This document shows positions 1 to 5,532 of a stretch of 13,738 nucleotides of DNA, piece after piece. The DNA lies in NCBI GenBank assembly GCA_014804185.1, contig JAAVAG010000146.1:1-13738 (forward strand), read 5' to 3'. Within the stretch, counting starts at the first letter, position 1; every line of letters begins with the position of its first letter. This DNA comes from Lachnospiraceae bacterium. Lineage in GTDB: Bacteria > Bacillota > Clostridia > Lachnospirales > Lachnospiraceae. The notes beneath the pieces are model-generated. The model saw only the letters and a program-made list of their open reading frames with translations. It was not told the DNA's origin and did no database searches. The position numbers were made by a program, and so were the translations under genes.

Positions 1-653
1 ATAACCAGCGCTATGGAGGCTTCATTGGGATCAGAGTATGTGCCATTCGGCGCGAGTATCGTAAACTGTGCACTTCCAAGCTGCCACGTGCTCCCCACCT
101 CAGGTGTTGACCATTTCAGTAAGCGGTTGTCAAGCGACTGAATCACTTTCATGTACGTCTTGTTTGACTTCTCAAAATTGGACATAAATACACGGTCGAT
201 CTCAAATTTCTCTATAATCACGGGGGCACCGCCGATATGATCGCTGTCCGGATGGGTCAATACCAGATAATCCAGCTTTTCAACTCCCTGTTTCTGCAGA
301 TAATCCTGGATTCTCGTTCCCTGTGAACTGTCCGCACAGTCGATCAGCATAGCGGCTCCGTCGCACAGGATCAGTGTGGCGTCTCCCTGCCCCACATCGA
401 TAAAGTGCACTTCCATGGAGGTCTCTCCGCCGGACCTGGATGTGAATCCCTGTCCCGCGCCGCCGTCCTGCCATGTCCCGTTCTCCTGCCAGGCCTCCTG
501 CCGGTCCGCCGGATCCTCTCCCATCCTCTGCAGCACCGATACCAGCAAAAACGCCGCAAACAGCAGCACCGACACGATCAGTCTGGCCCTGCCTGTAAGC
601 AGAGGCGTATGGCCGGCCCCCTTACGTCCTGTACTTCCGCTTTTATTCTGCAT
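1..653 (-). CDS. Membrane-anchored metallo-beta-lactamase-fold protein, ComEC C-domain-like (3' end outside window)
   Basis: The reading frame is open from the ATG at 653 to the left edge, giving 217 codons; the C-terminus is missing. A short basic N-terminus is followed by one hydrophobic helix (about residues 24-41), a Gly/Ser/Gln-rich linker (about 45-78) and a metallo-beta-lactamase fold. The fold opens with VHFIDVGQGDATLI (82-95) and carries the metal-binding motif THPDSDHIGG (133-142; H134, D136, D138, H139). This matches stand-alone relatives of the ComEC/Rec2 C-terminal domain: one helix anchors the hydrolase, probably outside the membrane. ComEC itself is much larger and has a multi-helix channel, so this is not a full DNA-uptake channel. 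Family members may cut nucleic acids, but the substrate here is unknown. The gene starts 29 bases after the AraC gene and is probably cotranscribed with it. The Shine-Dalgarno is weak, and a GTG at 662 is an alternative start. Confidence 0.85.
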   Translation of the reverse strand, partial: MQNKSGSTGRKGAGHTPLLTGRARLIVSVLLFAAFLLVSVLQRMGEDPADRQEAWQENGTWQDGGAGQGFTSRSGGETSMEVHFIDVGQGDATLILCDGAAMLIDCADSSQGTRIQDYLQKQGVEKLDYLVLTHPDSDHIGGAPVIIEKFEIDRVFMSNFEKSNKTYMKVIQSLDNRLLKWSTPEVGSTWQLGSAQFTILAPNGTYSDPNEASIALV

Positions 654-682
654 ATAATCCACGCTTTCTCTCTATTTTCAAT

Positions 683-1522
683 CTACTGCCCCCAGGCATC
701 CCGCCGCTGTGCAGGCGCCGTCCTGCCACCCCGACGCTGCACGGCATATTCCGACGGAGCGGCTCCCACATGTGTCTTAAAGGTTCTGGAAAAATACAGC
801 GGATCCGCAAATCCGCAGGACAGCGATGTAGTCTTTACCGTTGTCCCCATCTGCAGCATGATCTGCGCCTGCTTGATCCGATACTGTGTCAGATAATGAC
901 TTGGGGAAATCCCAAGTTCCGACCGGAACAGTCGATACAGAGTCACCCTGCTCATATGCAGTTTCCCGCACAAGGCCTCCACCCCGAAATCCGGATTGTG
1001 GTAGTTTGCCTGCACCATAGTAAACGCCGCTTCTATACGCGGATCCCTTTTCTGACGCCAGGCATTTTCCTCCTCTTCATACGCATCCTGATATATCCCC
1101 AGAATCGACAGAAGTATCCCTCCGGCCTCCTGCCTGTTTTTCCACAGAATATCCATTTCCAGGAGTCTTTCAAACAGCGCGGGAAGTCTGCCGCCGTCGT
1201 CACAGGCGCACACGGGTCCTTTCGCCATAAAAACGCTCTTCTCCAGCATCTGTTTTGCCATATCCCCCACAAAATCTACCCAGACATACTCCCATGGATC
1301 CTTTTCCTCCGGATAATATTCCACCTCAACATAGGGATATGTGAGAAAACTCTGCCCGGCGCACACCGGATAATTTTTATCTTTCACCCGCAGGTATCCC
1401 TTGCCTCTGAGTACATAGTGAATAATATAGCAGGGGCGGATCCCAGGCCCCCACGCATGCAGGTCTCTGCAGTCCTGACGTCCGATATCCAGCAATTGAA
1501 TCGTCCGCTCCGAATATTCCAT
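683..1522 (-). CDS. AraC family transcriptional regulator with N-terminal cupin sensor domain
   Basis: About 279 residues. The N-terminal part (about 10-90) is a cupin-like effector domain, with the pattern YIIHYVLRGKGYL and a later FLTYPYVEVEYYPE. The C-terminal 100 residues (about 161-263) are the double helix-turn-helix of the AraC/XylS family. The first HTH contains VEALCGKLHMSRVTLYRLF, and the second has the family signature SLSCGFADPLYFSRTFK followed by G-x-x-PSEY. The gene is divergent from the GH27 alpha-galactosidase, the usual arrangement for a local activator of alpha-galactoside use (MsmR/RafR type), so it probably senses melibiose, raffinose or a related sugar; that is inference. 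I chose the ATG at 1522 because an AGGA lies 9 bases upstream and the protein then begins just before the cupin fold. The frame is open to an ATG at 1579, which would add 19 Cys/Arg-rich residues and has no visible ribosome binding site. Confidence 0.9.
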   Translation of the reverse strand: MEYSERTIQLLDIGRQDCRDLHAWGPGIRPCYIIHYVLRGKGYLRVKDKNYPVCAGQSFLTYPYVEVEYYPEEKDPWEYVWVDFVGDMAKQMLEKSVFMAKGPVCACDDGGRLPALFERLLEMDILWKNRQEAGGILLSILGIYQDAYEEEENAWRQKRDPRIEAAFTMVQANYHNPDFGVEALCGKLHMSRVTLYRLFRSELGISPSHYLTQYRIKQAQIMLQMGTTVKTTSLSCGFADPLYFSRTFKTHVGAAPSEYAVQRRGGRTAPAQRRDAWGQ

Positions 1523-1576
1523 CTTCTTCCGTCCTGTCATTCTGAAACCAAAATACATATTTCTGCAACATGATTC

Positions 1577-1659
1577 CATGGAAAATGTACGTTTTATCCA
1601 TATATAATAAGATACAGCCTCTGTGTGGATCCGTCAATACCATTGCTCCGTTTTCCATG
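1577..1659. promoter_or_regulatory. Inverted 9-mers in the divergent araC-like / alpha-galactosidase intergenic region (candidate operator)
   Basis: The intergenic region between the AraC-type regulator and the alpha-galactosidase holds CATGGAAAA at 1577-1585 and its exact reverse complement TTTTCCATG at 1651-1659. Their centres are 74 bases apart, close to seven helical turns. The left copy also sits inside a perfect 10-base palindrome, TTCCATGGAA at 1574-1583. Such a pair is what a regulator controlling both directions could bind, but AraC proteins more often use direct repeats. I see no convincing -35/-10 pair for the alpha-galactosidase, which would fit an activator-dependent promoter. 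Confidence 0.3.
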
Positions 1660-1703
1660 CAGACTTCGGTAATAATGTCACCTTTCGAAAGGAGTTATAC
1701 AAA

Positions 1704-2837
1704 ATGTTCAAATCAACACCTCCCATGGGCTGGAACTCATGGAATACTTTCGGTTCCGACATCAGCGAGGACCTGATCCGGGAAACGGCCGACAGCATGG
1801 TCGCCGCCGGACTTCCCGATTATGGCTACGAGTATCTTGTCATCGACGACTGCTGGTCCCTGCGGGAGCGGGACAGTCAGGGACGCCTCACAGCAGATCC
1901 CGCAAAGTTTCCCCACGGCATGAAAGCGGTTGCTGATTATGTTCACAGCAAGGGATTGAAATTCGGCATGTACTCCTGTGCCGGAAATCTCACCTGTGCC
2001 GGATACCCGGGAAGCTTCGAGCATGAATTTACGGATGCCGCCACCTTTGCGGAGTGGGGCGTCGATTTTCTGAAGTATGATTACTGCTATCACAGTCCCC
2101 TTATCCCGGGCGAATACCTTTACCGCCGGATGGGGCTTGCCCTGGAGAACTGCGGACGCGACATCCTCTTCAGCGCCTGCTCCTGGGGCGCGGACGAGAC
2201 CCATAAGTGGATCAAAACCTCCGGCGCATCCATGTGGCGTTCCACTGGGGACATTTTTGACACCTGGGAATCCATCAAGGATCTGACCAGACAGCAGTCA
2301 GCGCTTCTCCCCTACAACGGCGTGGGTTGTTTCAACGACATGGACATGCTGGTGGTCGGTATGTACGGCAAAGGAAACGTGGGATTGAAAGGCTGCAGCG
2401 ACATACAGTACAGAACACATTTCTCCATCTGGGCCTTTCTGGGTTCTCCGCTGATGATCGGCTGCGATGTGCGCAGCATGACCGCAGAGACGAAAAAAAC
2501 GCTGACCTGCCGTGAACTGATTGCAATCAATCAGGATCCCGGATGCCGCCAGCCTTATCGCATACAGGGCATCTGGGCAAACAACGATATGGTCATGTAC
2601 GCCAAAAATCTTTCAAACGGCGATATTGCCATCGGCCTGTTTAACATGAATGCGGAAAAAACCGTGGCGCGCTTTAATCTTGATGAACTGGGGCTGCCCC
2701 ACAGCACAGGGAAGACCCTGTCTATGACAGACATCTGGACCGGCGAGAGGGCGGGCACTGCCAACGCCACCGTTTCGTGGGAACTGGCCCCCTATGACTG
2801 CGCCGTTTTCCGCGCCAGAGTAGTGGATCAGCCATGA
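1704..2837 (+). CDS. GH27 family alpha-galactosidase, cytoplasmic
   Basis: 377 residues; the enzyme should remove terminal alpha-linked galactose from oligosaccharides such as melibiose or raffinose. The N-terminus TPPMGWNSWNTFG (5-17) is the GH27 signature and starts the (beta/alpha)8 barrel. The predicted nucleophile is D126 in FLKYDYC and the acid/base is D183 in WRSTGDIFDTW. C159 and W161 in SACSWG match the C-x-W that sits near the galactose 2-OH in the family. A short beta-sandwich ends the protein (about 290-377). There is no signal peptide, so it acts on imported sugar. I chose the ATG at 1704 because AAAGGAG (1688-1694) lies 9 bases before it and the GH27 signature begins at once; the frame is open upstream to an ATG at 1623, but those 27 residues look non-coding. 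GH27 also contains alpha-N-acetylgalactosaminidases and beta-L-arabinopyranosidases, so the exact sugar is unproven. The stop overlaps the next start as ATGA. Confidence 0.93.
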   Translation: MFKSTPPMGWNSWNTFGSDISEDLIRETADSMVAAGLPDYGYEYLVIDDCWSLRERDSQGRLTADPAKFPHGMKAVADYVHSKGLKFGMYSCAGNLTCAGYPGSFEHEFTDAATFAEWGVDFLKYDYCYHSPLIPGEYLYRRMGLALENCGRDILFSACSWGADETHKWIKTSGASMWRSTGDIFDTWESIKDLTRQQSALLPYNGVGCFNDMDMLVVGMYGKGNVGLKGCSDIQYRTHFSIWAFLGSPLMIGCDVRSMTAETKKTLTCRELIAINQDPGCRQPYRIQGIWANNDMVMYAKNLSNGDIAIGLFNMNAEKTVARFNLDELGLPHSTGKTLSMTDIWTGERAGTANATVSWELAPYDCAVFRARVVDQP

Positions 2838-3025
2838 ACGTATGCAGAAAGTGCGGCAGCGCGCTTACCCATAATGAGACTGGCGCTTACAGAAAATTTG
2901 TAAACCGGGGCGCAACCTCTTTTCTGTGCAAAACATGCCTGGCGGAAAAGCTGGACATCACCGTGGAGGACATTGACCGAAAGATAGAATTATTCAAATC
3001 CCAGGGCTGCACGCTTTTTGTGTAG
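2834..3025 (+). CDS. Small zinc-ribbon protein of unknown function
   Basis: 63 residues. Two Cys pairs (C4-x-x-C7 and C32-x-x-C35) make a four-cysteine zinc ribbon. It is followed by a probable helix rich in Glu, Lys and Ile (about 36-56) and an ending in GCTLF. Its ATG overlaps the alpha-galactosidase stop codon as ATGA and there is no good Shine-Dalgarno, so it is probably translated by coupling to that gene. The LysR gene begins 33 bases later. I do not recognise a named family. The tail after the ribbon might be a small protein- or nucleic-acid-contact helix. Position suggests a role in the same operon, either with the enzyme or the LysR regulator, but nothing in the sequence fixes it. 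Confidence 0.8.
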   Translation: MNVCRKCGSALTHNETGAYRKFVNRGATSFLCKTCLAEKLDITVEDIDRKIELFKSQGCTLFV

Positions 3026-3058
3026 CCCTATCCCCGCCGAAAAGGAGAAGACTGTCTG

Positions 3059-3973
3059 ATGATCAGCAATCTTGAATACTACAAGGTATTTTACTATACG
3101 GCTTCGGCAGGCTCCCTTACCGCTGCCGCCCGGCAGCTTTCCATATCCCAGCCTGCTGTGAGCCAGTCGCTGAAACAGCTTGAAGAGCAGCTTGGCGTAT
3201 CTCTCTTTTACAGAGCGTCCCGCGGAATCCGGCTTTCTCCGGAGGGAGAACTGCTCTTTTCCTATGTCGCCAGGGCCTATGAACAGCTTGAAACCGGCGA
3301 ACACAAGCTGCGCCAGATGCTGAATCTGGGACTGGGCGAGGTGCGAATTGGCGCCAGCGATATGACGCTGCAGTTCTTTCTACTGCCCTATCTGGAGCAG
3401 TTCCACGAAGAATATCCCGGCGTAAAAGTGACCGTCACCAACGGTCCTACACCGGAAACGCTGAAAAGACTTGAGGACAGCCAGATCGATTTTTGCATGG
3501 TCAGCACTCCTTTTGAGGTAAAACCGGGCATGCATGCCGTCAAGGTCAGGGAAATTGAGGATGTCTTTGTGGCGGGCAGACGTTTCCTCCCCTATAAAAA
3601 CCGCATGCTGGATCTCCAGCAGCTGGAGACAATACCTGTTATCCTGTTGGAGAAAAATACAAGCACGCGCAGCTACATGGACCAGTTTCTTTTGGACAAC
3701 CATGTCATTATACGGCCGGAATTTGAACTGGCCACCAGCAATATGATTGTACAGTTTGCCCTTCGTTCTCTGGGTGTGGGCTGCATCGTCAGAGATTTCG
3801 CCTCCTCACACATAGATTCCGGCAAACTTTTTGAACTGCGTTTTAACCAGATCATTCCCAAGCGGCATTTCTGCATTGTCACTGCCAGTAAAAACCCGGT
3901 TTCGGTAGCCGCCAGAAATCTTCTGGATATTATCTATCAGGATCTCGGAAAGGACAAAGAATACTATGATTAA
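3059..3973 (+). CDS. LysR family transcriptional regulator
   Basis: 304 residues, the usual size for the family. Residues 1-62 form the winged helix-turn-helix, with the typical AAARQLSISQPAVSQSLKQL followed by LGVSLFYRASRGIRLSPEG. A linker helix leads to the periplasmic-binding-protein-like effector domain (about 90-295), which opens with VRIGASDMTLQFFLLPYLEQF and includes the VGCIVRDFA stretch near the second lobe. An AGGAG (3043-3047) lies 11 bases before the ATG. It is the third gene in the alpha-galactosidase operon and its end overlaps the HAD gene by 8 bases. It may control this operon or unrelated genes; LysR genes are more often divergent from their targets, and nothing here identifies the effector. 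Confidence 0.92.
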   Translation: MISNLEYYKVFYYTASAGSLTAAARQLSISQPAVSQSLKQLEEQLGVSLFYRASRGIRLSPEGELLFSYVARAYEQLETGEHKLRQMLNLGLGEVRIGASDMTLQFFLLPYLEQFHEEYPGVKVTVTNGPTPETLKRLEDSQIDFCMVSTPFEVKPGMHAVKVREIEDVFVAGRRFLPYKNRMLDLQQLETIPVILLEKNTSTRSYMDQFLLDNHVIIRPEFELATSNMIVQFALRSLGVGCIVRDFASSHIDSGKLFELRFNQIIPKRHFCIVTASKNPVSVAARNLLDIIYQDLGKDKEYYD

Positions 3974-4568
3974 AACAGTTATATTTGACATCGGCAATGT
4001 ACTTACAGGCTTTTGCTGGAAAGAATTTTTTAAAAGTTTTGGATATGATGCGGAGACCACAGGAAAAATAGAGCGCGCCACCGTAGAAAGCCCCGCCTGG
4101 AATGAATATGACAGAGGATGTATGACTGACCAGGAGGTGTTGGAAGAATTTATTAAAAACGATCCTTCCGTGGAGCGGCAGATCCGGGAATCCCTGGCGG
4201 ATGTCCGCGGTATATTGTCGCGCTGTGACTATGCCATCCCCTGGATACAGGAGCTGAAAGCCGGCGGCCGTCAGGTGCTGGTACTCTCCAACTTTTCCAA
4301 CAAGGCATACACGGACTGTCAGGATGCCCTGGATTTTCTGCCCTACACGGACGGCGGCATTCTCTCCTACCGGGAAAAATGTATCAAGCCCGAACCGGAA
4401 ATCTACCGCAGACTTATTGAAAAATATCATCTGATTCCGCAGGAATGCGTATTTCTGGACGACCTGCAGCGCAATCTGGACGGGGCCGCCGCGTTCGGCA
4501 TTCACACGATCCTGTTTTGCAGTCAGGCCCAGGCCCGCGCGGAACTGAAAAAGCTCGGTGTGGAATAA
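3966..4568 (+). CDS. HAD-superfamily phosphatase, YihX-like (subfamily IA)
   Basis: 200 residues with the four HAD motifs: motif I IFDIGNVL with nucleophile D8, motif II VLSNFS with S108, motif III CIKPEPEIY with K141, and motif IV VFLDDLQRN with D165/D166. A helical cap lies at about 16-90. The second Asp of the usual DxD is Gly here (D8-I-G10-N). The same change is seen in the YihX branch, whose E. coli member removes phosphate from alpha-D-glucose 1-phosphate, so a sugar-phosphate phosphatase is plausible beside an alpha-galactosidase. The start overlaps the LysR end by 8 bases, and GGAAAGGA lies upstream within the LysR gene. It is the last gene of the four-gene plus-strand run; I see no strong terminator after it. 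Confidence 0.87.
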   Translation: MIKTVIFDIGNVLTGFCWKEFFKSFGYDAETTGKIERATVESPAWNEYDRGCMTDQEVLEEFIKNDPSVERQIRESLADVRGILSRCDYAIPWIQELKAGGRQVLVLSNFSNKAYTDCQDALDFLPYTDGGILSYREKCIKPEPEIYRRLIEKYHLIPQECVFLDDLQRNLDGAAAFGIHTILFCSQAQARAELKKLGVE

Positions 4569-4629
4569 AACCGGCCGATATGTGAAAGATGACTAAAAAC
4601 AGAACGCCATTTTCATATTATATATGATA

Positions 4630-4658
4630 TAGACTTTTTTCTCCGGCTGTGTTATAGT
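4630..4658 (+). promoter_or_regulatory. Putative sigma-A-type promoter for the coiled-coil gene
   Basis: TAGACT (4630-4635, four of six matches to TTGACA) and TATAGT (4653-4658, five of six matches to TATAAT) are separated by exactly 17 bases. This sits 49 bases before the ATG at 4707, so transcription would begin near 4665. The region just upstream is A/T-rich. This suggests the coiled-coil gene is transcribed separately from the alpha-galactosidase operon. Confidence 0.5.
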
Positions 4659-4706
4659 GGCAATATGCGAAAACATCGCAACACTACGACCGAAAGGAGA
4701 ATTTTT

Positions 4707-5249
4707 ATGACAGACACCGAAAAACTTGATCTGGTACTCGAAAAACTTACTGTTATGAGCGAGAAATTCCAGCATTTTGAGGACGGACTCCAATGCGTTG
4801 AGCAAAAGCTGGAAAGTATTGAGGACAGGCTCCAAAATGTTGAGGACAGGCTCCAAAACGTTGAGGACAGGCTCACAAACGTCGAAACAAGACTCTCACA
4901 TGTTGAAGCCGATCTCAAAGATCTCATGACGAGACTGGACAACGTCGAAACAAGGCTCTCACATGTTGAAGCCGATCTCAAAGATCTCATGACGAGACTG
5001 GATAACGTCGAAACAAGACTCTCACATGTTGAAACCGATCTGCAGGAGATTCGGCAGAGAGTCACAGCGCTGGAACTGGTTATTGAAAATGAAATCCGCA
5101 CCAATATTAAACGTGTAGCGGAGGGGCACCTTGACCTTTCCAGAAACCTGCACAATGCCATGAAGCCCATCAGTGAACTGGAAACGCTGTCCATACGCGT
5201 CGGCGTATTGGAAAGTGACGTAAGGGAACTGCAGAAGAAAATATCCTGA
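4707..5249 (+). CDS. Coiled-coil protein with tandem heptad repeats, unknown function
   Basis: 180 residues. Hydrophobic residues fall on a strict 3-4 spacing from L7 to about I126 without a break (for example 42, 45, 49, 52, 56, 59 and on to 112, 115), about 17 heptads or 18 nm of helix. In the repeat part (41-112) Leu fills one core position and mostly Val the other. Glu and Arg mostly flank the core (pattern L-x-N-V-E-x-R), as expected for salt bridges in a parallel dimer or trimer. The C-terminal part (127-180) is helical but less regular. There is no signal peptide, membrane helix or Cys cluster, so it is probably a cytoplasmic rod or scaffold. The ATG at 4707 has AAAGGAGA (4693-4700) 6 bases upstream; an in-frame ATG at 4665 has none and lies at the predicted transcription start. 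Matches to SMC-like proteins would be expected from the coiled coil alone and should not be taken as function. Confidence 0.8.
   Translation: MTDTEKLDLVLEKLTVMSEKFQHFEDGLQCVEQKLESIEDRLQNVEDRLQNVEDRLTNVETRLSHVEADLKDLMTRLDNVETRLSHVEADLKDLMTRLDNVETRLSHVETDLQEIRQRVTALELVIENEIRTNIKRVAEGHLDLSRNLHNAMKPISELETLSIRVGVLESDVRELQKKIS
4819..4881 (+). repeat. Three tandem 21-bp repeats encoding single heptads
   Basis: Three copies of a 21-base unit start at 4819, 4840 and 4861, each beginning TTGAGGACAGGCTC. They differ at only a few bases near the end of the unit. Each copy encodes one heptad (V/I-E-D-R-L-x-N), so gain or loss of a copy keeps both frame and coiled-coil register. Confidence 0.9.
4878..5041 (+). 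repeat. 63-bp tandem repeats (two full copies plus a partial third) encoding three-heptad units
   Basis: Copies start at 4878, 4941 and 5004, exactly 63 bases apart, each beginning AACGTCGAAACAAG or AACGTCGAAACAAGG. The first two differ at only one or two bases; the third matches for about 38 bases and then diverges. Each unit encodes 21 residues, exactly three heptads. The near-identity at silent sites points to recent duplication rather than selection on protein sequence alone. Confidence 0.92.
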
Positions 5250-5349
5250 TATTGACAATTATTTTCTTTACCCCATCTCTCAGCACAGATCTGAACCAAT
5301 ATTTTTCAAGTTTTCTTTAAGCCCCTCAAAAATGATGAAATTTACTGCC

Positions 5350-5385
5350 GGAAACCAAGTCTCTGCAATGTATCCGGTTCCTTTT
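5350..5385 (+). terminator. Possible weak intrinsic terminator after the coiled-coil gene
   Basis: GGAAACC (5350-5356) can pair with GGTTCC (5375-5380), leaving one bulged A, across an 18-base loop, and is followed by TTTTT (5381-5385). The stem is short and the loop long, so this is only a candidate. It lies about 100 bases after the coiled-coil stop. Confidence 0.25.
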
Positions 5386-5412
5386 TGCACGGTCAGTTGA
5401 CTTTCTCTTCAA

Positions 5413-5443
5413 CAGGCGGTTGCTTTACATCCGCTGCCGCCTG
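5413..5443. promoter_or_regulatory. Inverted repeat CAGGCGG-N17-CCGCCTG, candidate operator for the downstream XRE regulator
   Basis: Perfect 7-base arms lie at 5413-5419 and 5437-5443 with a 17-base spacer; arm centres are 24 bases apart. The right arm abuts the -10 region and the spacer contains the -35-like TTTACA. A repressor bound here would block the promoter of the XRE-type gene, so autoregulation is a natural reading. It is too widely spaced and lacks a T-run to act as a terminator. Confidence 0.4.
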
Positions 5444-5450
5444 AGATAAT
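5424..5450 (+). promoter_or_regulatory. Putative promoter of the XRE/FlhA-like gene
   Basis: TTTACA (5424-5429) and GATAAT (5445-5450) are 15 bases apart, which is short. The -10 is preceded by TGA (5442-5444), the extended -10 arrangement, which can make up for a poor -35. The leader to the ATG at 5533 would be about 75 bases. The rest of the gap from 5250 to 5412 shows nothing I can assign beyond the weak terminator candidate. Confidence 0.4.
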
Positions 5451-5532
5451 ATAAATTTACAGCTTGATCACATAGCAGTTCCATGCAGCATTTCCATACA
5501 ATGCACGGACTGAGCAGGAAGGGAGGATTTAT

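Noticed and set aside
1623..1703. Alpha-galactosidase starting at 1623
   Set aside because: The 27 extra residues are not GH27-like, and the ATG at 1704 has AAAGGAG at 9 bases.
4610..4640. A/T-rich hairpin with T-run after the HAD gene as a terminator
   Set aside because: TCATAT/ATATGA has only A/T-rich pairing and is separated from the T-run; the T-run also falls within the spacer of the putative promoter.
4819..5041. CRISPR-like array
   Set aside because: The repeats are directly adjacent with no unique spacers, are multiples of 21 bases and code for protein.
4652..5299. A 215-codon open frame on the minus strand opposite the coiled-coil gene
   Set aside because: It is Ser/Thr-rich low-complexity sequence produced by reading the tandem repeats backwards. 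It has no convincing ribosome binding site, and the plus-strand frame has a promoter, an AAAGGAG site and a perfect heptad pattern.
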